Shown here piece after piece: positions 16,362-25,427 of a stretch of DNA of 64,000 nucleotides. Every line of letters starts with the position of its first letter. Positions within the stretch are counted from its first letter, which is position 1. A program made the position numbers and the translations under genes. The DNA comes from Nitratiruptor sp. SB155-2 (lineage in GTDB: Bacteria > Campylobacterota > Campylobacteria > Campylobacterales > Nitratiruptoraceae): the NCBI RefSeq assembly GCF_000010325.1, contig NC_009662.1:186001-250000 (forward strand), given 5' to 3'. The notes beneath the pieces are model-generated. The model made no database searches, had not been told where the DNA came from, and saw only the letters and a list, made by a program, of their open reading frames with translations.

Positions 16362-16847
16362 TTGCCAGTAGATCAAATTCTTATTTTTGCTCTATTCTTA
16401 TTGATACTCTTTTTCATTCTCGTCTTTTTTTGGAAAAAACCGCCGTTAAAATACAAAGCTGTTGAAAAGATATTTACACCAAGTGAGAGAAAGTTTTTTA
16501 TTTATTTGCAACAAGCCATAGGGAGTGAGTATTACATTTTTGCCAAAGTGAGAGCGGCAGATGTTTTACTGCCTATCACTACGAAAGATCGAAGCAGATG
16601 GCAAAGTGCTTTTAACAAAGTTGCGTGTAAACATTTTGACTATGTACTGTGTGATGCGAAACTGGATATCGTGGCTGCTTTGGAGCTAGATGATGCATCA
16701 CATTCCAGAGCCGATCGCATAGAGAGAGATCGCTTCATAGAGTGGGCCTGTAAAAGTGCAGGTGTTCCACTCATACGGGTAAAAACGGCAAAAAGCTATG
16801 ATATTAAAGAGCTTCGTTCCCAGATTTTGAAGCAATGTAAGGGATAG
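16362..16847 (+). CDS. DUF2726 family membrane-anchored protein
   Basis: The protein has 161 residues, starting at TTG 16362 after AAGGGGA. It has one N-terminal membrane helix (about 6-24), then a cytoplasmic DUF2726-like domain with the pattern of a restriction-endonuclease-like fold: ALELDDASH, RADRIERDRF and PLIRVK. The family is widespread; the function is not established, and nuclease activity is only suggested by fold. It lies 42 nt after the c-di-GMP gene, and its last 44 bases overlap the converging FAD gene. Confidence 0.75.
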   Translation: MPVDQILIFALFLLILFFILVFFWKKPPLKYKAVEKIFTPSERKFFIYLQQAIGSEYYIFAKVRAADVLLPITTKDRSRWQSAFNKVACKHFDYVLCDAKLDIVAALELDDASHSRADRIERDRFIEWACKSAGVPLIRVKTAKSYDIKELRSQILKQCKG

Positions 16848-18231
16848 AGAGTTTTGCCATTGCTGTTGGATAGCCTCTTTGTGCAGCGATTGTTCGAGCC
16901 AAGTGATCGATACTTTTTTCATCTAGTATCTCACCCTCTATCCGAATTCCTTGGGATGTATGAGGCAGGGCTTGCAATTTGATGAGTTTTTGGACGATGG
17001 CATCGGCCATGGTGAAAATGGATGAGACTTTGACGATTTCACATCTTGCATACCTGTCCCCTTCAAAAGAGATTTCTGCAGCTCTTAAACTCAAATCCCT
17101 TCCGGGGACTTGCTGGGCTCCAAAAAGTGGCGTACTAGTGGGCAGCGCTTTGGAAAACGGAGGAATGTAGCGACTGACATACCAGATGGCTTTTTTGGTC
17201 CGTTCATATGCAAGCTCGGGATCAAAACCCTTTTCGATGAAGTCGACATATTTTTGAGGCAATTTTGGTTGGCTTGAGGGAGGTTCACTCTTTGCCACAC
17301 CGTCTCTGAAAAGAGTGATATCTTTTCGCATACCGTGAAGCTGATAGTATCCTGCTGGATATGGGGTAAACTGTGCCATTCCTTTGTCTGTTCCTCGTAT
17401 ACCGTGAAAAATTATCTCTGGATAGAGATATTCGCTATGATATTTTGCAATATATGCAGCTTTGAACTCGACAAGTCTTTCACGGTAATACCCTAAAAAG
17501 TCGTCGATGATACCGCTTTCAAAACCGGCTGCATTGATCAAGATATCAAAAAACTCCTCTTTCATCCCATGATTGTTTTGAGAAACGACAATAAATCCAT
17601 CCCCATTTTCCTTCACATCTACGACTTTCGAGCTAAGACGCAGATCGGCATTTGCAAGTTGAAGTTCGGCAATGGCGCTGAGGCGGAAGATGTTGATACC
17701 ATACTCTTGTACTAAAATGACAGGAGATTTGAGCTTTTCGAGGTCCACTTCATTGGCAAAAGGAATGAGCCACTCTTTTGGTGTTTGGGGAATCTTTCTG
17801 GGCTTTTGGCCTCGCAGTGCCAAAACATCTGCTTTTGAAAAAGTCAAAAAGTAGTTTTCTGGTTTACCTAACACCTCATTTGCTGGATCGGACTGGATAA
17901 GTTCCTGATAAAAATGAGCCAGTTGTTTCGTGCGGTCTATCAACTCATCGATATCGATAGGTATATCTTTAGGTACAGCCAAAAGCGTTGGTCGTTTCTC
18001 GATGGCTTGAGGATAGAAACGCAAAAATTCGATCGATTCTCGTAAGAGCTGCTTTCTTTGTTCATCGCTGATATCTGGATAGAGATTACCGCCTGCATGG
18101 AGATGGCACGCCGGTGGCCCTGAGATTAAACGAGTTTTCTTTTCAAAAAGTGTACATTCAATCCCCAGTCTCCCCAGATAGATTGCGGTACTTGCTCCTG
18201 CTACACCGCCACCGATAATCGCTACTTTCAT
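16804..18231 (-). CDS. FAD-dependent oxidoreductase (DAO/MQO-like)
   Basis: The protein has 475 residues. The N-terminal dinucleotide site GGGVAGAST (7-15) and a later NAAGFESG segment are typical of the DAO superfamily. A CHLHAGGNLYP stretch follows the FAD site, reminiscent of amino-acid or malate:quinone oxidoreductase-like flavoproteins. The substrate cannot be assigned. It overlaps the phosphatase gene gph as ATGA and converges on the DUF2726 gene with a 44-nt overlap. It is last in the tamA-tamB-gph series. Confidence 0.75.
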   Translation of the reverse strand: MKVAIIGGGVAGASTAIYLGRLGIECTLFEKKTRLISGPPACHLHAGGNLYPDISDEQRKQLLRESIEFLRFYPQAIEKRPTLLAVPKDIPIDIDELIDRTKQLAHFYQELIQSDPANEVLGKPENYFLTFSKADVLALRGQKPRKIPQTPKEWLIPFANEVDLEKLKSPVILVQEYGINIFRLSAIAELQLANADLRLSSKVVDVKENGDGFIVVSQNNHGMKEEFFDILINAAGFESGIIDDFLGYYRERLVEFKAAYIAKYHSEYLYPEIIFHGIRGTDKGMAQFTPYPAGYYQLHGMRKDITLFRDGVAKSEPPSSQPKLPQKYVDFIEKGFDPELAYERTKKAIWYVSRYIPPFSKALPTSTPLFGAQQVPGRDLSLRAAEISFEGDRYARCEIVKVSSIFTMADAIVQKLIKLQALPHTSQGIRIEGEILDEKSIDHLARTIAAQRGYPTAMAKLSIPYIASKSGNEAL

Positions 18232-18884
18232 ACCAGTCTCTCCAGCTCTGTAAAATCTTTGATGATATAATCTGGTTGATAGATCGTTAGTGGTTCGTCG
18301 TAGTTATAGCCCCAGTCTACGGCAACAACCGGAATATCAGCCTTTTTGGCGGCTATAATATCGTTTTTGCTGTCTCCCACCATGAGAGAATTTTTTGGAT
18401 TGCAAGAGAGTCTTTCACAGGCATGCAAAAGAGGCTTTGGGTGTGGTTTTTTCTCTGGCAGTGAATCGCCTCCCAAGATAAGCGAGAAATAGTTGTCGAT
18501 GCCAAAAGACTCTAAAATAGGTCTAGCAAAGCGATACGGCTTATTGGTAATGATGGCAAGCGGGTACTTCGTATGCAGTTGTGACAGAGTCTCTTTGACT
18601 CTTGGATAGAGTGTCGTTTTGTTGCAAAGGTTGTTTTCATACTTTTCAAAAAAGATCTGTAATGCTTTTTGAAAAAGTGCATTATCTATATTTTTGGGTT
18701 CACTTGAACCACTGAGGGCTCTTTTGACAAGCATCGTCGCGCCATTCCCTACCCAGGTTCGGATCTGATGTTCTTGAAAAGGCTTTTTCCCAAGTTGAAT
18801 AAGCATAGCATTGAGTGCATCTGCAAGATCTGGGACACTGTCGATGAGCGTTCCATCTAAATCAAAAAATATCGCCTCTTTCAC
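18228..18884 (-). CDS. gph: HAD-family phosphoglycolate phosphatase
   Basis: The protein has 218 residues. HAD motif I is FFDLDGTLIDS, motif II is IITNKP, and motif III/IV is GDSKNDIIAAKKA. The cap-domain size and length match Gph, which dephosphorylates 2-phosphoglycolate formed during DNA repair or oxygenation. Other small phosphate esters are possible because HAD specificity is hard to read from sequence. It starts 38 nt after tamB and overlaps the FAD gene. Confidence 0.82.
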   Translation of the reverse strand: MKEAIFFDLDGTLIDSVPDLADALNAMLIQLGKKPFQEHQIRTWVGNGATMLVKRALSGSSEPKNIDNALFQKALQIFFEKYENNLCNKTTLYPRVKETLSQLHTKYPLAIITNKPYRFARPILESFGIDNYFSLILGGDSLPEKKPHPKPLLHACERLSCNPKNSLMVGDSKNDIIAAKKADIPVVAVDWGYNYDEPLTIYQPDYIIKDFTELERLV

Positions 18885-18922
18885 ATCCCCTCCAAATTTT
18901 TTCCAAATTGTAGCAAAGAATA

Positions 18923-21520
18923 TTACTTAATTTTTCTATAAAATAGATGGGCTCCACTTTTTTGTGGACCAAACTCGATATCTCCTTCAAAATGGTCATT
19001 GATTTGATATCGGATGATGATGGTAGAAGCCTCATCATTCTTGTAAAGAATTGTGATTTTGTCACTCAATTTTTTTCCGATTTCAAATCCGATTCTGTTT
19101 TTTGATGTAATGAGTGAGAGTGAATCCGGTTGAATTGAGAAAGTGCCAAGAAGATCTTTTATAAAGAGATTGGAAAAAAGCGCGCTCAGCTTTGGTGCTC
19201 CAAGTGCTGAAGAAACCAAAGAGCCGCTTTTGCCCCCAAACGCAAGTAGGGCTAATATATCGTTAGTTGGCAGTGGTGGTTCGCTGTCAAAATGGAGCAT
19301 CGGATTTTCTGTGTCTCCGTTGATAGTGATGAATATGCGATACCCTTTTTTTTCAGTTTTTAGATAGAGTTCGAGCATCGGAGAAGTTGGAGGACCGTAG
19401 AAGTTAAGCTGTGACGGCAAGATAAGAAATTTTGAATTGATCGTTTCATACAATCCTTTCAAAATTTTTACAGTGCCTAACACTTGAAGATCTTTTTGAT
19501 ACTCCTTATAAAGCATCAGGTCCGGTTGAAACCAGACATCGAGTTCACGTATCTTGTATCGCAACCTCTTTTTGGAATGGATCCTGATGGCTAAGGCTAT
19601 GTGATCTTTGAAAAAGTTGGACCGGCTTTGTAGCTGTTCATCGAGGATGATAATATCTTTGTCGCTGATGGTCCGAACCTTTTTAGGCATATACGTGATA
19701 GTGGCCGAATCAAGTGTGACAGTTCCTTCTACATCGAAGTTGGTATTGTGAATGGTGGTATGAAGGTCGATTGCGGCGATGGCTTCGCCTTCGATGTTCG
19801 AGTATCGATATGCATCGGAATGGATGGAAATGGTTCCGCTTTTTTTAGCGATATCGTATCTCCCTTGTGCAAGAATGGAATCGTCAATCCAAAAGCTTTT
19901 GATCAAAAATGTTTGATTCTTTTTGATAAGTACCGATGGCTTTGTGGCATACACCCCGTGTCCTTTGATGACAAGGGCATAATAATCAAGAATGATTTTT
20001 TGCATATTGCCATGAAATTTTGCTTCGAAAAACTGAATATTGTTCAAAAAGGGTTTCTTTTTGGGGTGGATGGTTATCTTGGCTTCATACTTTTTTTTAC
20101 GAAAATCGTATGTACCGCTGCATGTGCAGGGTACATCCTCTATAATGGGAATATCGGGATAAAAGGTCTTGAGAAGAGTAGTCGCTTTTTGTAGTGATTT
20201 GGATGCTGCTTGGAAGCTGATGGAGGATTGCTTTTTTGCAAATTGGATAGAAGTATCGTCAAACCGGATCGTTCCGTGATCCTTTTTAAATGATAGGTGA
20301 AAGATGTTGTTGTGAATGGTGAATGTTTTTTGGGATAGATTTGCATGCATGGAAGTTTTTGGCAGTTTTGATAATCGAAAGGGTGGTATATCTTTGAAAA
20401 AACGCAAGTTCGCTTCAATCGTTTCCCCTCTCCAACGACCCTCCGTCTGGAAGTAGTTGGAAAGTATATGAAAATTTCCCTTTTGTTCTTCACCTTTTGC
20501 TTTCAGTGCTACGGTAGCATCTTTTGGTATTTGAGGAAGTTTCACGACAGAGTAGAGCTGCAGTGGCGCTACATCGATGGAGAAGGTTTTGTCACTGTTC
20601 AGATTCGCTGTAATATGGAAAATGGAATTTCTCAAGAGAATTGCATGATGTTTCAAAGATCCGTTGGCTTCGAAATCGAAAGTTTGATAGCTTGTGTAGT
20701 CTATTTCTGGAAGGAAAGGTTTGTTGTGCAAACGGCCTTTTGCACTGTAGTGTAGATTCCCATCAAAGAGTATTTTTGCGGTTATGTTTGTATCTGCCAA
20801 GTTGTTATGGAGTGATGCTTTGATGGAAGCGTGAATTTTTTTGTAGTCATACACTCCTTTTGCTTTGATATTCTTTGCAAGAAATGATTGATAATGAACC
20901 TTTTGGCATGAGGCTTCGAAATCGACTTTTTTGGCAGAAATCATCAGCTTAAATGGGACAGTTGTGCTAACGACATCAGGATAAAGATTCTGTTTGGGAT
21001 GTAATATCCCTTGTAGATTGACTTTCCCTTTTTTATAGATACCATTCGATTGTAATGTACCATAGGGCGTTTTTGCAAAAAGTCTATCGATGGTAGCTGT
21101 AGGAGGAGTAATATCATGCAGCTTTGCTGTTAGTTTATAGCCGTTTTTATAATATGCCGAGACAAAAGCTTTTTTTATCACGATACCTATAATGTTTTTG
21201 GATCCACCTTTGCTTTGTATGTTTTTGACAGTTTCTATAGCAAGTCCATTCACCTTTAAGTTATTGACAACCAAAATACCTTGTAAGAGAGGCAGATACT
21301 CAAACTCGATATCGGCTTTTTGAAAAAGAGGTTTGTGATGGTAGCGGCATTTTTGTATGGATAGATGGTGGAAAGATTCAAATCTGATATGACAAGAAAA
21401 TCCGTTTTTTTGCAAAAGATTTTTGAGACTTTTTTGCAGGTAAAGGCTTTCCGTCTCTGCTACGAGCAAAGCCATAACAAGAAAAAGAGTGAACTGCAAT
21501 AGAGAGAAAAGGGCTTTCAA
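18923..21520 (-). CDS. tamB: TamB-like translocation/assembly protein (DUF490)
   Basis: The protein has 865 residues with one N-terminal membrane helix (about 4-22), a long beta-rich AsmA-like repeat region, and the conserved C-terminal TamB (DUF490) domain with PMLHFDSEPPLPTNDILALL-type signature. It would span the periplasm to help outer-membrane protein insertion or lipid transport. It overlaps the Omp85-type gene upstream by 4 nt, the usual tamA-tamB arrangement. It is shorter than the gamma-proteobacterial TamB (about 1250 residues), as in other Campylobacterota. Confidence 0.88.
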   Translation of the reverse strand: MKALFSLLQFTLFLVMALLVAETESLYLQKSLKNLLQKNGFSCHIRFESFHHLSIQKCRYHHKPLFQKADIEFEYLPLLQGILVVNNLKVNGLAIETVKNIQSKGGSKNIIGIVIKKAFVSAYYKNGYKLTAKLHDITPPTATIDRLFAKTPYGTLQSNGIYKKGKVNLQGILHPKQNLYPDVVSTTVPFKLMISAKKVDFEASCQKVHYQSFLAKNIKAKGVYDYKKIHASIKASLHNNLADTNITAKILFDGNLHYSAKGRLHNKPFLPEIDYTSYQTFDFEANGSLKHHAILLRNSIFHITANLNSDKTFSIDVAPLQLYSVVKLPQIPKDATVALKAKGEEQKGNFHILSNYFQTEGRWRGETIEANLRFFKDIPPFRLSKLPKTSMHANLSQKTFTIHNNIFHLSFKKDHGTIRFDDTSIQFAKKQSSISFQAASKSLQKATTLLKTFYPDIPIIEDVPCTCSGTYDFRKKKYEAKITIHPKKKPFLNNIQFFEAKFHGNMQKIILDYYALVIKGHGVYATKPSVLIKKNQTFLIKSFWIDDSILAQGRYDIAKKSGTISIHSDAYRYSNIEGEAIAAIDLHTTIHNTNFDVEGTVTLDSATITYMPKKVRTISDKDIIILDEQLQSRSNFFKDHIALAIRIHSKKRLRYKIRELDVWFQPDLMLYKEYQKDLQVLGTVKILKGLYETINSKFLILPSQLNFYGPPTSPMLELYLKTEKKGYRIFITINGDTENPMLHFDSEPPLPTNDILALLAFGGKSGSLVSSALGAPKLSALFSNLFIKDLLGTFSIQPDSLSLITSKNRIGFEIGKKLSDKITILYKNDEASTIIIRYQINDHFEGDIEFGPQKSGAHLFYRKIK

Positions 21521-23193
21521 AAGCTCTCTCCTATAAGGATGAAAAAACTGTTTTGGCTGATATTTTTGGGATCGATCCCGAAATATGCTTTGATATTACC
21601 AATAGGTGTAGGATAGATTGCTCCCAATCCGACACCATCTACGTATCTGTCTATCGTAAAACTTTTTCGAGAAAGATAGACTCTGTCCCAAAAGAGTGCT
21701 CCCAGGACATTTTTAAAAACCGGTTTTCGAAATTCAACAGTGGTTTGTAGAAGCGATTTTCCTCCAATATCGCAACTGCTATCCAATGCATGAATGGATC
21801 GGTAGCTATATGCCCTGTTGCTAGAAGAACCTCCTGCATAAAAATAGATAGATGGAGGGAGGTTGCCATTTGCGATAAGAAGCTGGCCAAATTTTGCTTT
21901 TGCATAGAGTTGTACTGATTCTAAGGGATAATACCATCCAAATGTAGTTTCTGTTTTTAAAAAGTTGCTGTTCGAGAAGGCTTTGAGAGAACTTTGTGCT
22001 TTGAGCGAAAGAAACCAACCTTTGGTCGGATCGATTTTTGAATCTCTTCGATCGAGAAAGAAGGTTATAGAAGGGTACAATAGTGTATAGTATCCATTAC
22101 CTATACATGATTGTGTGCTTGTTACTCTCTCTTTGCGCAGCGTCAAACCAAAAGAGTAGGAAGAAAAAAAGTTTTTTTTGATCAATTTTGAGTTGATTTG
22201 AACCGAATCTGTCTGGAATGTGTCATATCTGTCTTTTGCGAGAGAGAGTCTATTGGTAATATCGTAATCGTTATCAAAAAGTGTGATGGATGGGTAAAAA
22301 TCTTGGAAGCTGAGCTCTTTTTTGATGTCGGAATAGGTGAGAGTGATAGATGGCTGATGAAGGTGAAAATTGGTGTTTTTGTAAAAGAGGTTTATCAATG
22401 CACCTCTGTCGGTCTCAAAACCGATTCCCGCTTTGTAAATATTTTTTTTCTTTCGCTCTTTGAGATTGATATCCAAAAGGATGTGATTGTCTATCTTTTT
22501 GGAGTAGTCGATAAGAATGGATCGAAAATAGCCCAAGGAGTAGAGCTCTTTGTAACTCTCATCAACTCTTTCGAGACTAAACGGTTGACCTGGCTTGAAA
22601 AAGATATGATCTTGCACCACTTTTTTGGGAATGGTAGATTGTATTTGGATAGAGCCGATATCACATATTTGACCTTTTTTCAGATAAAGAACGATATAGG
22701 CGATTCTGTTTTTTTTGTAGATATAGGCTTTCGCATTCAATTCATAAGAGCAGTATCCTTTTTGTAAAAGAGCTTTTTTGATATCTTTTTTCATTTGGAC
22801 AAAAGCGGGAACTATAAAACGGTCCCCTGTGTGGAAAGGAATAAGATGTTTGATGGGGAAATCACTCGTTACAGAGATTGCTGCAATTTTGATAGGTTCG
22901 TTTTCATCAATCATGAAAATAACACTATCGTTTTGAAACTTCGTATCGATAGAGACATCGAAAAAACCCTGTTCTTGATAAAAGAGTTTCAACTCTTCCA
23001 GTAATGAGGGGAGGAGTCGTGCTTCCACTTTGGGACGTAACTTTTTGAATAGAAGTTTTTGGCTGAGACTCTTTTCAAAACCAAGCTCATGGAAGAGTCT
23101 CTCTTTGTCAAAAGTCTGATTACCCTGAAAATCTATCCAGACCTGTGCTGCAAAAAGTGGAATACAAAGAAGTGTCACTATGAATAGTCGCAT
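21517..23193 (-). CDS. tamA: TamA-like outer-membrane protein of the Omp85 family
   Basis: The protein has 558 residues with a signal peptide (MRLFIVTLLCIPLFAAQ). Periplasmic POTRA domains (about 18-245) precede a C-terminal beta-barrel with alternating aromatic strands and an RAYSYRS segment that resembles the lid-lock (VRGY-like) motif. It has the length of TamA rather than BamA (which is usually longer and sits in the skp/lpxD region). It would partner TamB in outer-membrane assembly. Confidence 0.87.
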   Translation of the reverse strand: MRLFIVTLLCIPLFAAQVWIDFQGNQTFDKERLFHELGFEKSLSQKLLFKKLRPKVEARLLPSLLEELKLFYQEQGFFDVSIDTKFQNDSVIFMIDENEPIKIAAISVTSDFPIKHLIPFHTGDRFIVPAFVQMKKDIKKALLQKGYCSYELNAKAYIYKKNRIAYIVLYLKKGQICDIGSIQIQSTIPKKVVQDHIFFKPGQPFSLERVDESYKELYSLGYFRSILIDYSKKIDNHILLDINLKERKKKNIYKAGIGFETDRGALINLFYKNTNFHLHQPSITLTYSDIKKELSFQDFYPSITLFDNDYDITNRLSLAKDRYDTFQTDSVQINSKLIKKNFFSSYSFGLTLRKERVTSTQSCIGNGYYTLLYPSITFFLDRRDSKIDPTKGWFLSLKAQSSLKAFSNSNFLKTETTFGWYYPLESVQLYAKAKFGQLLIANGNLPPSIYFYAGGSSSNRAYSYRSIHALDSSCDIGGKSLLQTTVEFRKPVFKNVLGALFWDRVYLSRKSFTIDRYVDGVGLGAIYPTPIGNIKAYFGIDPKNISQNSFFILIGESF

Positions 23194-23210
23194 TTTGGTA
23201 TTATATACAA

Positions 23211-23630
23211 ATGCAAAAGCAAATCATCGATTTTTTACAATCTCAGCATCTTTTGAGCCTCTGCGTCGAGGGTCCTTACGCCGCGAGCTGCTTCTATGTA
23301 TTTGATCAAACCAATCTCTCTTTGATTTTTGCAAGTAGCAAAGAGACTTTTCATATGCGTCAGATTCTGAAAAATTCAAGAGTAAGTGGTACCATTGCAT
23401 TATGTGAAAAAAAAATTCATAAAATCCAGGGTGTACAGTTCATAGGCGATGTGAGGGAAGCTGCGCAGAGCGAGCGCAAACAGTACTTTCAAGCCTTCCC
23501 TGTTGCCAAAGCGATTGAGAGTAGCTACTGGGCTATAGATCTTGTATGGGTGAAGATGACGGACAATACCCTTGGCTTCAAAACAAAAATCGTATGGGGT
23601 GTCAATCCTTTTGAACAAGACGGTCTATGA
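23211..23630 (+). CDS. YhbP-like (UPF0306) flavin-fold protein
   Basis: The protein has 139 residues with the split-barrel fold of the pyridoxamine 5'-phosphate oxidase group. Matching stretches to E. coli YhbP include FYVFD, IQGVQFIGDV and the C-terminal DNTLGF.TK.VW pattern. The function of the family is unknown; binding of a flavin or related cofactor is possible. It diverges from tamA with 17 nt between starts, and its 3' end overlaps the opposite gene by 29 nt. Confidence 0.75.
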   Translation: MQKQIIDFLQSQHLLSLCVEGPYAASCFYVFDQTNLSLIFASSKETFHMRQILKNSRVSGTIALCEKKIHKIQGVQFIGDVREAAQSERKQYFQAFPVAKAIESSYWAIDLVWVKMTDNTLGFKTKIVWGVNPFEQDGL

Positions 23631-24093
23631 CATACTGTTCAAATTTGTGCTTTGGTATCTCTTTGTCGATCGCTTCTTTATATATTTGAGCAACCTCTTC
23701 GGCATATTTCTCATAAGGAAAGTGGGGTAGATATTTCTGCCAGGCCTCTTTGATAAGTCTTCTTGCGGCCTCTTCTTTGATCCTTTCTTCAAATATTTTG
23801 TAGGTTCCAAAAAAAAGGAGTGTGAACAGTATCGCTAAAATGATGGATACATGACAGTCGAGTGATTTTAAAAATCCATGGAAAAGAAGTGCCAATGGAA
23901 TGATGATGAGGTTCCAGATGATAAAGTAGACCAGATAGAGTTTGAGCCTGCAAAACTTGACCCCCGGAATCATCTTGATATCAAGATTGTCCACGACAAT
24001 TCGGTTCGCCTCCATCAATTCTCGAAAACGTAATGGGTATTTCGGTTTTTGAAAGGTATAGTCGATAATCTTTTGTACTATGGATTCAAACAT
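23602..24093 (-). CDS. Conserved membrane protein of unknown function
   Basis: The protein has 163 residues from the ATG at 24093, chosen because AAAGGAAA precedes it; the longer frame from 24159 overlaps hemJ. Two membrane helices (about 50-70 and 80-100) separate a basic N-terminus from a charged, helical C-terminal tail. No family recognised. It follows hemJ by 34 nt and is probably cotranscribed. Confidence 0.65.
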   Translation of the reverse strand: MFESIVQKIIDYTFQKPKYPLRFRELMEANRIVVDNLDIKMIPGVKFCRLKLYLVYFIIWNLIIIPLALLFHGFLKSLDCHVSIILAILFTLLFFGTYKIFEERIKEEAARRLIKEAWQKYLPHFPYEKYAEEVAQIYKEAIDKEIPKHKFEQYVIDRLVQKD

Positions 24094-24127
24094 GGAGTTT
24101 CCTTTGATAGACCAAGTATACCAAATC

Positions 24128-24562
24128 CTAAAAAGGTTTGACGATAACCATGATGACAATGATGATCATCAAAAGAGTAGGAACCTCGTTGTAGATCCGA
24201 AAAAACTTCCCATTTTTCTCGCACCGACCCTCTTTGAACCGTATAAGAAAATAGCGCAACGAGAAGTGATATATGATCAGTAAAAGTGCAGCTGTCAGTT
24301 TGATATGAAGCCACAGTCCGGTATGGAAAAGTTCTGGTGCCATCGCAAGCATTGCCGCTCCACTCAGTACCGATGCCCATAGAGCCGGAACTCCTATGAA
24401 ATAGTAGAGTTTATGCTCTTGTATTTTGACGACCTGCACAAAACCTTCGTTGTTTTTATGTTCTGCATGGTAAACAAAGAGTCTTGGAAGGTAAAAAAGC
24501 ATCGCCATCCAACTAATGACACTGATAACATGGAACGCTTTGATCCAGAGATAGGCGCTCAT
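24128..24562 (-). CDS. hemJ: HemJ-like protoporphyrinogen IX oxidase
   Basis: The protein has 144 residues with four predicted helices and the HemJ/UPF0093 N-terminal pattern WIKAFHVISVISWMA, including the conserved His (H11), and PRLFVYH. A second conserved region is HIKLTAALLLIIYH. It oxidises protoporphyrinogen IX to protoporphyrin IX in the membrane late in haem synthesis. The length is typical. Confidence 0.87.
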   Translation of the reverse strand: MSAYLWIKAFHVISVISWMAMLFYLPRLFVYHAEHKNNEGFVQVVKIQEHKLYYFIGVPALWASVLSGAAMLAMAPELFHTGLWLHIKLTAALLLIIYHFSLRYFLIRFKEGRCEKNGKFFRIYNEVPTLLMIIIVIMVIVKPF

Positions 24563-24573
24563 ACATCTCCTTT

Positions 24574-24602
24574 TTGAGCGATTATATCAAATAAGCTATA
24601 AT
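24574..24602 (+). promoter_or_regulatory. Likely promoter of the CHAD gene
   Basis: TTGAGC (24574-24579), a 17-nt spacer and TATAAT (24597-24602) lie 18 nt before the CHAD start, with AAAGGAG between. It also sits in the upstream region of the divergent hemJ gene. Confidence 0.55.
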
Positions 24603-24620
24603 ATTTGAAAGGAGTGGGTT

Positions 24621-25427
24621 ATGAAGTTTTGTGCCTTCATCAAAGATATCGGGCTTCACTATATCGATGAAATTGAGCGATACAGTCATTTGGTGATTGA
24701 TGAGCCACAAGACCCTGAGCATCTCCATCAGCTTCGTGTCTATACGAGACGCTGCCGTTCTATACTGAAAACATTGCAAAGATATTTTGATCAAAACTAC
24801 ATAGAAAGTGCACAAAAGCAGCTTGAAGAGATTACACAGCGAACAAACAGGGCACGGGATTTGGATGTGATGATCGATCTTTTGCAAGAGCACCCCATCC
24901 CTAGTGTTATGAAACCATATTTGGATCATATAGTCGACATACTTCACAAAATACGGGACGAAGAGTATGAAAAACTCACTCCCTTTCTTCGACAGATTCC
25001 TTCGTATCTGTCAGAAATGAAAAATATTGCATGCAAAAGCGATAAAGAAGCTTTGCGAGCGATCAAGTCAGCTATCAAAAAAAGAAAAAGAAAAATAGAG
25101 AAGATGCTTTTTTCAAATACCCAAACTGATTTGCATAAACTCCGTATCGAGTGTAAAAAACTTCGCTATCTGTATGAACTCTATGTTCTAGTCAATCCAA
25201 AGAAGAAATCCTCACTCAAAAGATTGAAAAAGATTCAGGATTTTTTGGGCATCATTCACGATAGGGAAATACAGTGCACCCACTTAAGAGATCTTGCTGC
25301 AAGGGATTTAGATATTGACGCTCTTTTGGCTTTGGGAAAAGTGATAGGAGATTTGGAGCAGGAAAAAGAGGAGTATCAAGCTAGGTTGAACCTGAAAACA
25401 ATCAAAGATCTTCTTGAAGATGTTTGA
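24621..25427 (+). CDS. CHAD domain protein
   Basis: The protein has 268 residues, almost entirely helical, with conserved histidines and basic clusters: HLHQLRVYTRRCRS near 32-45, RTNRARDLDV, and HKLRIECKKLRYLYEL. CHAD domains bind inorganic polyphosphate through these basic residues, so a polyphosphate-associated role is likely. No CYTH domain or polyphosphate kinase lies in the window. Its end overlaps mutY (converging) by 26 nt. The ribosome site AAAGGAG is strong. Confidence 0.83.
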   Translation: MKFCAFIKDIGLHYIDEIERYSHLVIDEPQDPEHLHQLRVYTRRCRSILKTLQRYFDQNYIESAQKQLEEITQRTNRARDLDVMIDLLQEHPIPSVMKPYLDHIVDILHKIRDEEYEKLTPFLRQIPSYLSEMKNIACKSDKEALRAIKSAIKKRKRKIEKMLFSNTQTDLHKLRIECKKLRYLYELYVLVNPKKKSSLKRLKKIQDFLGIIHDREIQCTHLRDLAARDLDIDALLALGKVIGDLEQEKEEYQARLNLKTIKDLLEDV

